A DNA stretch of 64,000 bases from CAVVFX01 sp963777595. GTDB taxonomy: Bacteria > Acidobacteriota > Terriglobia > Bryobacterales > Bryobacteraceae. Every line of letters starts with the position of its first letter. Position 1 is the stretch's first letter. The notes beneath the pieces are model-generated. The model was not told the origin of the DNA. It saw nothing but the letters and a program-made list of their open reading frames with translations, and ran no database searches. Of the stretch, positions 1 to 8,916 are shown one piece after another. The translations under genes and the position numbers were made by a program. Where the stretch lies: positions 1 to 64,000 of the forward strand of contig CAVZRE010000018.1 in the NCBI GenBank assembly GCA_963777595.1. The letters are read 5' to 3'.

Positions 1-30
1 GGCGTTAACACTAGATATCGGTAGCTATTT
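1..30. repeat. 30-bp repeat, left copy (island boundary candidate)
   Basis: The first 30 bases match the reverse complement of 8911-8940 at 25 of 30 positions. The outer blocks GGCGTTAA and ATATCGGTAGCTATT are conserved and the mismatches sit mostly in the middle. As written the two copies are inverted. If 2410-11731 is flipped back they become direct repeats flanking the nuclease/HEPN island, as attachment sites or element ends would. No recombinase is seen in the window. Confidence 0.55.
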
Positions 31-155
31 TTATTCCGAACCACGTTCAGATCGTCGTTTGCCTCTAGGTCACTCTCCCACAACCGGACTTTCGACCAAG
101 TGAAGTTTGCTGGTGCGAAAGGGATTCCGCGCCAGCTACGGCTGGGCCAGCCACG

Positions 156-1252
156 TCAGACAGTCAGAAAGTGTCGACAGGTTTCTAGATAGTGCCGGTC
201 TCGCAGAACGGAGCTGAGGGCAAGATGGTCCCAGTGCCGGCCCATCCGCTGTAGATAGTAGTCGGATCTAGCGCGCTTATGATGCGGTGCGACCTTCCAC
301 CCGTCTTGCGGTTGCCAGGATTCGACATACTCCACGTTTGGGGTGAATGAAAGCTCGCCGCTTCGGAGCATATACTGGCCCGTCGTATCGGGAGACTCGA
401 TCAAGGTTGGAAACAGGCCGACGGCCAGAAACTCGTTCCGCGCGATATTGAATAGGTCACCGAGACCGAGGATAGCCGCCAAATCGAGCACAACAGTCGC
501 CAGGTACGATTCCGTGCGTCGGCTGATCTGGATGTGCTCAAACGAATCGCCGAGCAGACAATCTACCTCCTCCCTCGGGGCGGAGTCCGCCGCTGAAAGG
601 CCCAAGCCGTTCGAGTCATATCGGTCTGCGACCCATTTCGTCACATTTTGAAGGAGATCTCGAATGCTCTGGGGCTCACCGCGCTGGGCGGCGGTTAGCG
701 CCGCGGGAATCAGAGAGACCGCCCATCGATCTGAAATCGGATGAGCAACGCCAGGGTTCGTCTTGATAAACGAGACGACGAATTTCCCAAGTTCGTCCCT
801 CCGGGAGCGGTCTTGAGGTGCGTCGAGAAGATACAACAAGCCCAGGAGTTCGACGGTACGCAGACACAGAGTCGGGTACGTAACGTGGGACGCAATTGAC
901 CCATGCTGGCGCAGGAAGTTTAGGGGTTCAAGCATTTCCTCTCCGCAACGGTCAAAGAGATCCCACGCATACTGACGGAACATCTGTTCTGCAGCGTCGG
1001 CCGCAAATGCTGAGGTTGAATCAACGGGATCATGCGCGTGTGTTCGCGACCAGGCAGCCCGTATGAGCGCCAGAGCGGTGAAACAAGATAAATCCAATCG
1101 AGCGGCGAGGCGCAGACGCTGAGCGATAACAGCGCCCTCGATCATGAGCTGAAGGAGGCTCTTCGGGCTTGAAAGCCATCGCCGCGAATAGCGCTCGATG
1201 TCCTGGTCGGTTACCTTTCCTTCATCAATCTGGCCAATGAGCATTAGCCCGG
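156..1252 (-). pseudogene. C-terminal two thirds of an IS-interrupted PD-(D/E)XK-like protein
   Basis: About 365 codons are open from the insertion-sequence edge near 1252 down to a stop at 156. The apparent start, about 20 residues upstream, lies inside the insertion sequence and is not native. The polypeptide is mostly predicted helical, with no transmembrane segment and no motif I can name; it ends in HFLTV. Once the 2410-11731 inversion is undone, this fragment lies directly beyond the IS1380 element in the same direction as the nuclease N-terminus at 10698-11333. I infer that the two are halves of one gene of about 580 residues. I cannot assign a function to this half; it may be a sensing or oligomerisation domain. 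Confidence 0.6.
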
Positions 1253-1274
1253 ATTTCTCACGGGGTATTGGCAA

Positions 1275-1340
1275 AAGGCCGCCTCTCGTGGCATAACTGA
1301 GTTTCCACACAGCAGTTAGAGCCAAAGAGGAGACGGCCTT
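1275..1340 (+). promoter_or_regulatory. Leader hairpin that can hide the transposase ribosome-binding site
   Basis: AAGGCCG plus CCTCT (1275-1286) can pair with AGAGG (1326-1330) and CGGCCTT (1334-1340), leaving a 3-nt bulge. The downstream arm contains the Shine-Dalgarno-like AGAGGAG about 12 bases before the ATG at 1345. In read-through transcripts from outside the element the stem would form and block translation, as fold-back structures do in IS10 and IS50. A transcript starting inside the left arm would escape. The structure is visible; the role is inferred. Confidence 0.5.
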
Positions 1341-1344
1341 CGCT

Positions 1345-2409
1345 ATGACAGAGTGTAACCAATCCAGCTTCGGATTTGAAGCCTCCGGGAGGCGGGAAAT
1401 TATCGCCCGATTCGACGGGGGGACGATCAGTTCCGATGGTGGGGCGTTGTTGCTGCGACAGACCGACCAGCGTTTGAACCTTTTGCCGCGTTTGGCCGAG
1501 TGTTTTCTCGACGGCCGGAATCAGGACCAGGTGGAGCACTCGATTCAGGAGATGCTCTCGCAAAGGATCTACGGACTGGCGCTGGGCTACGAAGATCTCA
1601 ATGACCACGAGCAACTGCGCAAAGACCCCGTGTTCGGTGTACTGGCAGGGAGAGAGGAACTGGGTACGCCGTTGGCGGGCAAGAGCACGTTGAATCGGAT
1701 GGAATTGGGCGCTGGCGTCAAAGACCGCTACAAGAAGATCACCTTTTGGAAGGCAAGCGTGGACGAGCTGTTGGTAAATGTATTCATCGAGTCCTACGAG
1801 CGAGCGCCGGCCGAGATCATCCTGGACGTGGATACCACTGATCTGCCGTTACATGGTAAGCAGGAGGGACGGTTCTTCCACGGCTATTACGATAGCTACT
1901 GTTATCTGCCGCTGTACGTTTTTTGCGGAGAACAGATTCTGTGTGCTCGATTGCGCGAATCCAATCACGACGCATCCTTCGAATGTCTGCAAGAGATAGA
2001 ACGAATTGTGGCGCAGATTCAGAAGGCGTGGCCGGAAGTGAAGATCATCGTGCGCGGAGATTCGGGTTTCTGCCGCAACACGTTGATGAGTTGGTGCGAA
2101 AAGCACAACGTGGACTATGTATTCGGCATGGCGCGCAACCAGCGACTGCGGAAGATCATCGGCGCTGAGATGCATCAGGCGACCGAGCAGTGGAAACAAA
2201 CAGGCAAGCCGGCACGGGTGTTCAGCGAGTTCAACTACCAGACCAAGAAGACGAAGAAGGGCGGTTGGGATCGCGAGCGACGTGTGGCAGCGAAAGCGGA
2301 GCACATCGACGGGAAAGAAAATCCGCGTTTCGTAGTCACCTCCTTGTCGCAAGAGGAATGGCCGGCCCAAGAGCTGTACGAAAAACTTTACTGCGCCCGT
2401 GGTGATATG
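1345..2409 (+). pseudogene. IS1380-family DDE transposase, N-terminal 355 residues
   Basis: The protein opens with MTECNQSSFGFE and has the family's FDGGTISSDGG block near residues 23-33. The first catalytic Asp lies in ILDVDTTD (about 159-166) and the second in RGDSGF (about 237-242). The YREK signature begins as YCARGDM at the very end, and the catalytic Glu that should follow is missing: the frame runs into unrelated phage-tail DNA after 2409. That Glu and the last 99 residues are found intact on the minus strand at 11731-11432. The fragment should be inactive by itself. The ATG at 1345 follows AGAGGAG. Confidence 0.9.
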
Positions 2410-3048
2410 CGACCGTGCAGCGACGGTCCGAGAGGTAAATGTCGGGCACGGCCTGCTCCCGCACGCGAATGTGGACCAGCGGGATGATCTGCTGGACTTG
2501 GGAGAGAAGCGCGGTTTGGCGGCCAACTCTACCTGCCGCGCGTGCTCGGTCTGGGCGAGCCTGGATCGGATGTCATCATTTCCCTGGAGTGTGCTGGAGG
2601 GGAAGCGCAGGCAGGTGGAGTTGACGGAATAAGTGGGCGCGGCCGACGGATTGGGGACCTCGATGAAGTTGAACCCGACCTGGCAGGCGTTCGCCAGATA
2701 TTGGATCGAGAGCGGCGCGTACTCCCAGGTGACCTTGGTGGGCGTGGTGGTCTGGTCAGGGTTCGGAACGTTGTAGGTGAACGATTTCCACGCTCCTTGC
2801 AGGCTCTCCCAAAAGGAAACCAGAGACGCGCGTTCGCGCATGCTGAGGTGTTGCCGCCGGAAGGCGAACTTGCGCGGGCCGATGCCGACGGCGAAACGCT
2901 GTTCGGCCTTGGCGTCCAGTTCCCCGAACTGGTGCACCACGACGGGGCGCTCCTGGGTGAAGCCGTAGCCGAAATCGCTGGTGAACGGGAAGGTCATGCC
3001 CGAGTCGACGAGCGCGGGCAAACTGATGCGGCCGATGGTGTCGGACAT
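2410..3048 (-). pseudogene. Phage tail-tip protein, 5' part (cut by the inversion)
   Basis: The N-terminal segment (MSDTIGRISLPALVDSG) is open from 3048 to about 2540. There the natural reading appears to shift by one base: the later stretch with IIPLVHIRVREQAVPDIYL and YLSDRRCTV is in a different frame. It then ends at 2410 where the transposase begins. Before the inversion it would have continued into the tail protein that starts near 11733 on +, although the restored junction is two bases out of frame. The position directly after a minor tail protein, and before the Cys-rich DUF2163/BR0599-like part, suggests the lambda gpL/gpM region. The product class is inferred from position and style. 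Confidence 0.5.
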
Positions 3049-3060
3049 GGAAGTTGGGAA

Positions 3061-3459
3061 TTACGCGACTTCTGCGAGTTCGATCTGGGGAATATCCGTG
3101 CGCAGCATGCCGGCACTTTGCGACCAGCCACCACGGAAGACGACCAGATACCGTCCCTGCGTCGAATTGCCCGTTGCGTCGTAGGCACCTTCGGCGGGGT
3201 TGTAGAACAGGAACGGCACCACGCCGCCCTGCTGGCCGTCCCAGAACGCCTTCAGCGCGATGGCGCGTGCGGCGGTCAACCGCTGTGCAATCTTGAACGA
3301 CCTTCTCGAGGTCTGCGCGAGTTGGGAACGATCCGTCGTGCCATCGTGATATTGGGCCTGAAGTTGGAAGTACTCGCGGGATTCGGAGAACGCCGTACAG
3401 AGAGCGTATGGCATCACGCCGCTGGGCACGGCGTTTTGAATGTTGCCTGGCATGATCAC
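3061..3459 (-). CDS. Phage minor tail protein (gpM-like)
   Basis: A 132-residue soluble protein without signal peptide or membrane segment. It contains RAIALKAFWDGQQGG and PFLFYNPAEGAYD. This style, with a central W-x-x-x-Q-G and FxxYxP block, is typical of small minor tail proteins encoded between the tape measure and the tip proteins of siphophages. It ends 12 bases before the next tail gene and begins about 600 bases downstream of the tape measure stop, a gap filled by a toxin-antitoxin pair on the other strand. I cannot name the family with certainty. Confidence 0.55.
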   Translation of the reverse strand: MIMPGNIQNAVPSGVMPYALCTAFSESREYFQLQAQYHDGTTDRSQLAQTSRRSFKIAQRLTAARAIALKAFWDGQQGGVVPFLFYNPAEGAYDATGNSTQGRYLVVFRGGWSQSAGMLRTDIPQIELAEVA

Positions 3460-3484
3460 GAGATCCCGTCGTTTCTACGTGGGT

Positions 3485-3508
3485 CTCATTTGAGATACAC
3501 TAAATGAG
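3485..3508 (+). promoter_or_regulatory. Inverted repeat, likely antitoxin operator
   Basis: CTCATTT (3485-3491) and AAATGAG (3502-3508) form perfect 7-bp arms around a 10-base spacer, ending nine bases before the antitoxin ATG. RelB/DinJ ribbon-helix-helix antitoxins bind such palindromes to repress their own operon. The right arm overlaps the GAGGAG ribosome-binding site, so occupancy would also shield it. Confidence 0.55.
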
Positions 3509-3517
3509 GAGCCTAGT

Positions 3518-3784
3518 ATGCGAAAGCAAGCTGTAAAAACCCGGATGATTCACGCCCGCATCGAACCCAAGTTGCAGGAGTCCACCGCGCGCGTCTTTTC
3601 CAAGATCGGCATCTCGACAACGGAAGCAATCCGGCTCTTCTTGAAGCAAGTCGAACTGCATAAGGGACTTCCTTTTCCCATCACGATTCCCAACGCGCAA
3701 ACGGTCGCCGCGATGATGGAAGCAAACGATCCTGCGGCTTTGAAACGGTACCGTTCTTTCCGTGACTTGCGCGCGAAGCTCTAA
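3518..3784 (+). CDS. RelB/DinJ-family antitoxin
   Basis: This 88-residue protein has the ribbon-helix-helix plan of RelB/DinJ. The strand KTRMIHARIEPKLQ lies at about 7-20, followed by TARVFSKIGISTTEAIRLF (about 24-42) and a C-terminal tail (FPITIPNAQT onward) expected to wrap the toxin. The start is set by GAGGAG eight bases before ATG. Its stop shares one base with the toxin start (TAATG), giving translational coupling. The pair lies between tail genes and runs opposite to them, so it is likely a later arrival or a moron. Confidence 0.85.
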   Translation: MRKQAVKTRMIHARIEPKLQESTARVFSKIGISTTEAIRLFLKQVELHKGLPFPITIPNAQTVAAMMEANDPAALKRYRSFRDLRAKL

Positions 3785-4056
3785 TGGCACTCATCCTTCT
3801 CACCACGACCGCGTTTGAGAAGGACCTGCGGCGGGTTGAGAAGCAAGGCAAAGATCTGGACAAGCTGGAGGAAGTCGTGAATCTCCTTCAGACACAGCAA
3901 CCTTTGCCGTCCCGTTGCCGGCCACATACGTTGCGTGGAATCTGGGCGGGGCATTGGGACTGTCATATCAAGCCCGACTGGCTGCTGCTCTACCGAGTGA
4001 CGGATGCCGAGTTGATCCTGGTGCGCACCGAGAGCCACGCTGAGTTGTTCGAATGA
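3784..4056 (+). CDS. YafQ/RelE-family mRNA interferase toxin
   Basis: A 90-residue protein of the RelE/ParE fold closest in style to YafQ. It starts with TTAFEKDLRRVEKQGKDLDK, has HTLRGIWAGHWDCHIKPDW in the middle (about 48-66), and ends LLYRVTDAELILVRTESHAELF. The His, Asp and Lys in HWDCHIKPDW and the final His-x-x-Leu-Phe match YafQ-type catalytic and C-terminal features. It would cut mRNA on the ribosome when the antitoxin is lost. It is coupled to the antitoxin by TAATG, and its end is 19 bases from the converging tape-measure stop. Confidence 0.85.
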   Translation: MALILLTTTAFEKDLRRVEKQGKDLDKLEEVVNLLQTQQPLPSRCRPHTLRGIWAGHWDCHIKPDWLLLYRVTDAELILVRTESHAELFE

Positions 4057-4074
4057 CCGGTGGCCGCAATTATA

Positions 4075-6630
4075 TTAGGCAATCACCAACCCCGGCTGCT
4101 GAATAATGGCCGAATTCTGCAATCTTCCGTTGCTTGCCGACGCCGCACTCGACCATTGCGACTGCACGAACTCCGGCGTCACCACCTGGCCGGCAACGAA
4201 CTGCGCAGCACCCTGACCGGCAACGTTCACTTGCAGCGTCATGGGGCCGGCAGTCGGATAAGAACCAGTCGAGTAGCCGCCCGCCACGGGCAGATTGCTC
4301 TGGAACGTGTACGGCGTGCCGTTTACGTAGGTCGCCTGTTGGTAAAGTTTGCCGCCCGTCTCGGCCAGACTCCCAGACTGCGGAGTCGTGGCCGACAACG
4401 GCATCTTCTGGCCCGTGGACTCCGAATAGAGCATCAGCATCTTCCGCACCTCCGGATCGCGGACCGCGATGCTCACGTGGCCAGCGTACTTCTGCTGCGC
4501 GATGCCAGCAATCTGCTTCGCCATCGAGTTGTCGATACTGATCGAGTAAAGCTGTTTGACCAGCCGCTTGGCCTCATTTTCCGAGGACTCGACGCCGAAT
4601 ACTTTTTCTCCCAGGCCCGCCAGGAAGCCAGCGCCCGCGCCGATGCCCGCACCGAGCGGCCCGCCGATTTGTTCGCCAATGAGCGCTCCCCCGGCCGTGC
4701 TCTGAGCAATGCCGCCCCACGTTCCCCGGCTGCCACCGAAAAGACCGTTCATCGCGAGCATCATTCCGGCCGCGCCCGCGGCTGGCGATTTCGCGACCCC
4801 CTGTATTCCTCCCGAGAGCCCGCCGCCGGCATCGTCAAATACCTTCTGGTTCCAAACGGTACCTTTCAAGTTCGACAGGGCCTTCGATACGCCGCCCTTC
4901 GAAAACATGCTGTAGATGCCTGACGTTCCGCCCTTCTGGCTCGCACCCAGGATCATTCCCAGGGGATTCATGCTGGCGCCGGCGTGCGTTGTCGGCAGGT
5001 TGAAAATACCGGCGGGTGGCATACCCGGCGCAGCTTCCACCCCGCCTCCACCAACACTTCCAGCACCAGCCGACGCACCGGCAACCGCTGCCGGAATCGA
5101 AATCGCCGGAAGCGAGATGCCACCGGGGATGCCGCTTGGTGAGGCGATGGCGGGCGCACCCATCCCCATCGCCGCCGCGAACACAGCGGTCAATGAAGCG
5201 ATCGCTACTGAGTTCTGTGCCGTGACCGCCGTGTTCAGGTCGGTGGCCGCCTTGAGGGGGTCCTGCTTGCCACCGCCGAAGATCCCCTTGAAAACGCCCG
5301 CAACCCCGCCCTTCCCGTCGGCGCCGTATATAAGAGGATGGATCGCGCCCGCGACCATGCCTCCCAGTCCCTCCGTGACCGGCTTGAGTACGGCCTCGTA
5401 GATTGTGCCGGCAAACTGCTTCCCGAAGTCCTGCGGCTTCGTGAAGAGCATATGGAACAGACTGGAGGAGACCTTCTGTAACCCATCGAACTCCTGCTGC
5501 ACCTCCTGCACCCGCTTCTGCGCGATTTGCGCGCGCTTTTCTTCGAGCTGATCCTGAGCCTGCGCCAGGTCAGTGTAGAGGTCCTTCTGCGCCTGCGCCG
5601 CCAGCACGGCCCGCTTCGCTGCGTTTTCCTCTTTCGAGATCCGCCCCGCTTCGATGCCCGCCAACTGGACAGCCAGATCGACTCTGCCCTCGAAGGCTTG
5701 CTGCACTGCGGTCTGTTCCTTGCGAGCCGACCGCTCCCGCTTTTCGGCCTCCGACATCGCCATCGGCGTTTCCTGGCCGGCATTCAGTTCCGCCAAGCGC
5801 CCGGATCGCGCCGCCCGCCGCCGCAACTCTTCGCGCTGGGACTGCACGCCGATGTCTTCAATCCGCTCCTGCGCCGCGAGCCCTTCTTCCCATTCTTTCA
5901 TCTGCTGCTTGCCGGGCATCAGCATCATGGCCATTTTGCGAGCCCGATCCGCAGCCTGCTTCTGGTCGTACTTCTCGAATTCCTCCCACGCCTTCTTCGA
6001 AATCACCGACGCCTGCTCATCCGCCGACTTGCGAATGGCTGCAATCTCGCCTTCGGAGGCTTTCACTTTCACGGCCTGCTGGAGCAACAGATCGCGTTGG
6101 TAGTAAATCTTCCCGATATCCGAGAGGTCCGCTTCGTCGCCCTTCTTGGTAAAGGACGCGGCTTCCGTCGTGAACTTCTTTCGTTCCTGCTCAAGGTCGA
6201 GCGCCCCTTTCATCCGCGCCTCAGTGCGCTGTGCGGCGGCGAGGCTCTTGCCGATGTCGCTTGCCTCCGATTTCGTCAACGGCTTCTCGGGATCGCCCTC
6301 GAACAACTCCTTCCGGTACTTCTCGACATCCTTCTTGGCCTGCTGATACGCCTGTTCCAGCCCATCATGAGTGGCGAAGAATTGTCCGCGCAGCCCGTCG
6401 ATATACTGCTTGCCCTGTTTCAGGTCGGTGCGCCGCGTCGCCTTGCCTGCCGCATCGAGCATCTGCTGGAGGCTGTCGACTTCCTTGTGGATCTGGTCAG
6501 CCTTCTTCATGCGTGCGATTTCGTCGTCTGTCGGTGCGATAGCTTGCAGAACGCCGAAATTGCCAGTGAGCCCCTGTTCCTGCCCCCGCAACGCTTCGAT
6601 GCGCTTCAACGTGGCGTCGCGGTTGCGCAT
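4075..6630 (-). CDS. Phage tail tape-measure protein, main part
   Basis: An 851-residue reading frame. The first 400 residues are highly charged and helical, with coiled-coil-like Lys/Glu/Gln runs. It then has Gly/Ala-rich hydrophobic stretches (GGMVAGAIHPLIYG near 430, and several between about 480 and 680) and a C-terminal region ending in QQPGLVIA. This layout is that of siphophage tape measures that set tail length. The true gene starts further upstream: the same protein continues in other frames at 6643-7115, so the start at 6630 is only the first available Met after a break. It lies downstream of a methyltransferase, with no head genes nearby. Confidence 0.75.
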   Translation of the reverse strand: MRNRDATLKRIEALRGQEQGLTGNFGVLQAIAPTDDEIARMKKADQIHKEVDSLQQMLDAAGKATRRTDLKQGKQYIDGLRGQFFATHDGLEQAYQQAKKDVEKYRKELFEGDPEKPLTKSEASDIGKSLAAAQRTEARMKGALDLEQERKKFTTEAASFTKKGDEADLSDIGKIYYQRDLLLQQAVKVKASEGEIAAIRKSADEQASVISKKAWEEFEKYDQKQAADRARKMAMMLMPGKQQMKEWEEGLAAQERIEDIGVQSQREELRRRAARSGRLAELNAGQETPMAMSEAEKRERSARKEQTAVQQAFEGRVDLAVQLAGIEAGRISKEENAAKRAVLAAQAQKDLYTDLAQAQDQLEEKRAQIAQKRVQEVQQEFDGLQKVSSSLFHMLFTKPQDFGKQFAGTIYEAVLKPVTEGLGGMVAGAIHPLIYGADGKGGVAGVFKGIFGGGKQDPLKAATDLNTAVTAQNSVAIASLTAVFAAAMGMGAPAIASPSGIPGGISLPAISIPAAVAGASAGAGSVGGGGVEAAPGMPPAGIFNLPTTHAGASMNPLGMILGASQKGGTSGIYSMFSKGGVSKALSNLKGTVWNQKVFDDAGGGLSGGIQGVAKSPAAGAAGMMLAMNGLFGGSRGTWGGIAQSTAGGALIGEQIGGPLGAGIGAGAGFLAGLGEKVFGVESSENEAKRLVKQLYSISIDNSMAKQIAGIAQQKYAGHVSIAVRDPEVRKMLMLYSESTGQKMPLSATTPQSGSLAETGGKLYQQATYVNGTPYTFQSNLPVAGGYSTGSYPTAGPMTLQVNVAGQGAAQFVAGQVVTPEFVQSQWSSAASASNGRLQNSAIIQQPGLVIA

Positions 6631-6642
6631 GATCTCGGGCGC

Positions 6643-7115
6643 CTACCGCTCCATGTCGGCCTGCTGCTTCCGATGCGCGCTCAACGACTGCTTTGCGCCG
6701 ATCCCACCCGCTGCTGAAATCTGGCGCGCGTCCTCCTCGTCCTGGCGCGCCCGCTCGTCATCCCCGGCCGTGCCGACGTTGTCGAGGAACCATTTCACGC
6801 CCGCGCCTATCCATTTGATGGAAACCGACAGGGTGGTGACCAAACCCTCCTTGAATTGCGCATCAAGCCGTCCCATTTAGTCTCCAGTTCGGCCACGTCG
6901 CGCTGGTATTCCGTGAAGCGGCGAATGTCGTCCTCGGTGGGGCCGAAGCCTTGCTCTCTCGCGATGCGCAGGTTTTCGGTCAGTTCGCTGATCATCGGCA
7001 CGGCTTCGATGCCGACGCGCTTAAAGATGTCCATGGCCGCGCGGTTGCGGTCGATGGCATCGGGAAGGCGATTCAGACCTTCGGAATGCGCGGCTATCGT
7101 TTTCAAGGACAGCAT
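6643..7115 (-). pseudogene. Tape-measure N-terminal fragment, two frame breaks
   Basis: Two overlapping frames form one sensible helical sequence. One runs from LKTIAAHSEGLNRLPDAIDR to DVAELETKWDGLM (about 7105-6870). The other continues from FKEGLVTTLSVSIKWIGAG to HRKQQADMER (about 6870-6643) and then leads into the main tape-measure frame after a stop. Most of the normal N-terminus is missing: upstream of about 7110 the DNA is the 3' end of the methyltransferase. I read this as an internal deletion joining the two genes, followed by frame loss. Confidence 0.6.
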
Positions 7116-8338
7116 CCTTGCCGCTGTATTCCTGCCATCGCCGGATGATGACGTCGCAGTATTTTGCCTCGAGTTCAATGAGACGCGCCTGGCGGCCCGA
7201 CCGCTCGCAAGCGATCAGCGTCGTGCCCGAACCGCCAAACGGGTCGAGCACCGTGTCGCGGCCCTTGCTGCTGTTACGGATCGCGCGCTCCACTAACTCG
7301 ACGGGCTTCATCGTGGGGTGCAGATCGTTGGACACCGGCTTCTTGATGAACCAGACATCCCCCTGATCGCGCGCCGCACCAGAAATGATCCGTGCCATCC
7401 TTCCACCCGTAGAGGATCGGTTCGTACTGCCGCTGGTAATCGGACCGTCCCAGAGTGAAGGTATTCTTCGCCCAGATGACGAACGTGGACCAGTGCCCGC
7501 CTGCCTCGGTGAAGACGCGCTGTAGAGTGTGCAACTCCGACGACGACATGCAGATATAGATCGCGCCCTTGGTTACCGCTAGAATATTGGCGCAGGCATC
7601 GCGCAGGAATTGTTCGAAACCTGCGCCGAGATTGTCGTTGGCGATCTTCCTTTTCTTGCCCTTCACCGCCGGGCCGTAATTCACGTTGTAAGGCGGATCG
7701 GTGAAAACCATGTCGGCGAGGCCGCCGGCCAGGACTCTCTCTACGGCGTCTATCTGGGTCGCGTCGCCGCAGAGGAGGCGGTGCTCGCCCAGCACCCACA
7801 CGTCCCCCGTTACCGTGACTGCTGTCTCCGGAATCTCCGGGGCCGCGTTCTCGTCGGTACTGCCGGAGTCTGCGCCTTCTGGGTCCTGCAGCAGTTCCTC
7901 CAGCTCAACGTCGGTGAAGCCGAGCAATTCCAGATCGAAACCATCGTCGCGAATTGACTCGAGCTCAACGCGCAGCATCTCCTCGTCCCACCCCGCGTCG
8001 AGAGCGAGGCGATTGTCGGCCAGGACAAGTGCACGCCGCTGGGTTTCGCTGAGATGATCGAGGACGATGACGGGGACTTCAGTCATCCGAAGTTTCCGGG
8101 CAGCCAGCAGGCGCGCGTGCCCGGCAATAATGACGCCGTCCGCACCTATGAGAATTGGATTCGTCCACCCGAACTCTGCGATTGACGCGGCCACCTGCGC
8201 GATCTGCTCGTCCGTATGTGTCCGCGCATTGCGGACATAGGGAATCAGGCGGTCAATGGGGCGACGCTCCACGATGAGATCGCGCAAAACAGGCTCGGGC
8301 ATTGTGGATCTCGGTTGGCTTTCTTGCGCGATGCTCAT
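7021..8338 (-). pseudogene. ParB-like domain fused to an adenine/cytosine-N DNA methyltransferase, frame-broken
   Basis: Residues about 15-110 form a ParB/Srx-like domain (IPYVRNARTHTDEQ and GVIIAGHARLLAARKL). After a linker comes the methyltransferase, with catalytic TDPPYNVNYG near residue 213. The SAM-binding motif FGGSGTTLIACERS follows later, the order seen in the beta group of amino-methyltransferases. A single-base break near 7390 (after HFWCGA) moves the rest into another frame, where NDLHPTMKPVELVERAI and DPFGGSGTT are intact. Such fusions are common in phage genomes and may protect phage DNA. The stop at 7021 lies beyond the probable deletion point near 7110, so the natural end is unknown. 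Confidence 0.85.
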
Positions 8339-8350
8339 GTGGCTTGGGTG

Positions 8351-8533
8351 TTACGCCGTCTTGGCGAGGTGGGCGCCGAGAGCCGATGACACGGCCTGCT
8401 GGTGAGACGCCGGAGTCTGGCCCGCACTGAAGGCGGCTTCGATGGCCTGGACCAGCGCCACCACCTCCTGCGTCAACTGAATGCCCGAGGGCGCCACGGC
8501 GAGGATTGTCTGAATGATCTGCAAAAAGTTCAT
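8351..8533 (-). CDS. Small phage-associated protein of unknown function
   Basis: A 60-residue protein starting MNFLQIIQTILAVAPSG, with an amphipathic or hydrophobic N-terminal half and a polar Ala/Gln-rich end (HQQAVSSALGAHLAKTA). It sits 12 bases upstream of the ParB-methyltransferase in the same direction. It resembles the fragment just upstream (8571-8690), which also ends KTA. I do not recognise a family. Confidence 0.5.
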   Translation of the reverse strand: MNFLQIIQTILAVAPSGIQLTQEVVALVQAIEAAFSAGQTPASHQQAVSSALGAHLAKTA

Positions 8534-8570
8534 CGTCTTTTCCTTTTCGGTCTCCCGTACGGGGGAGAGC

Positions 8571-8690
8571 TACGCGGTCTTGGGCTGCGTCTGGGAAGGG
8601 GTCGAGGCACCGCCCGACGCCGTGACCACAACCGGCACGAGCGCCGCGATGGTCTGCGAGATGTCTCTCCGAGCCTCAGGGCAGCGAGGC
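8571..8690 (-). pseudogene. 3' end of a second small phage protein
   Basis: An open stretch on the minus strand reads DISQTIAALVPVVVTASGG and ends QTQPKTA. The ending and composition echo the 60-residue protein downstream. No start codon or upstream part is present: at about 8690 the DNA changes to an unrelated coding region on the other strand. It is probably a gene cut by the island boundary. Confidence 0.35.
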
Positions 8691-8691
8691 C

Positions 8692-8916
8692 GTGGCTCAA
8701 TTCAGAAGAGAGTTGGATGAACTTGGTCCGACCGGGCTTTGGCGCGAGACGGTTCGCTGCCATCTGCGGGCTCACGGGATTGTGCCGGGCGCCCACGAAA
8801 GTCTTGCTGCCATGACATCGCGCGCGCTTGGGATCAATAACCAGGAGTTGGCAGCCCATTTCGAGCACGGCACCATCGGAAAGGCTTTGCTGGAGCGGTT
8901 TGCGAGCCCAGAATAG
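8692..8916 (+). CDS. Hypothetical 74-residue protein ending at the repeat
   Basis: A soluble, charged small protein (MAQFRRELDELGPTGLWRE to ALLERFASPE). Its stop codon lies inside the right-hand 30-bp repeat at 8911-8940. Genes whose 3' end coincides with a repeat are typical integration targets, so this may be a host-side gene partly rebuilt by the element. No family recognised; a chance frame is possible. Confidence 0.35.
   Translation: MAQFRRELDELGPTGLWRETVRCHLRAHGIVPGAHESLAAMTSRALGINNQELAAHFEHGTIGKALLERFASPE

Larger units (their letters stand above)
1253..2409 (+). mobile_element. IS1380-family insertion sequence, 5' portion
   Basis: This part carries the left end, the leader hairpin and the first 355 codons of an IS1380 transposase. 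The outer edge is placed near ATTTCTCACG (about 1253) because the other portion ends in a loosely similar ATTTTCGCTCACC near 11334. The similarity is weak and the edge could be off by some bases. The element stops abruptly at 2409 in mid-gene and continues on the opposite strand from 11731. The rebuilt length of about 1.55 kb is normal for the family. No clear target-site duplication was found. Confidence 0.7.

Noticed and set aside
1849..2410. Long minus-strand frame continuing from the tail protein into the insertion sequence
   Set aside because: Below 2410 it is antisense to the well-supported transposase; only the part above the junction has phage-like sequence.
4060..6880. Several long plus-strand frames rich in Arg and Leu
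   Set aside because: They mirror the high-G+C tape-measure gene on the minus strand and have no motifs or ribosome-binding sites.
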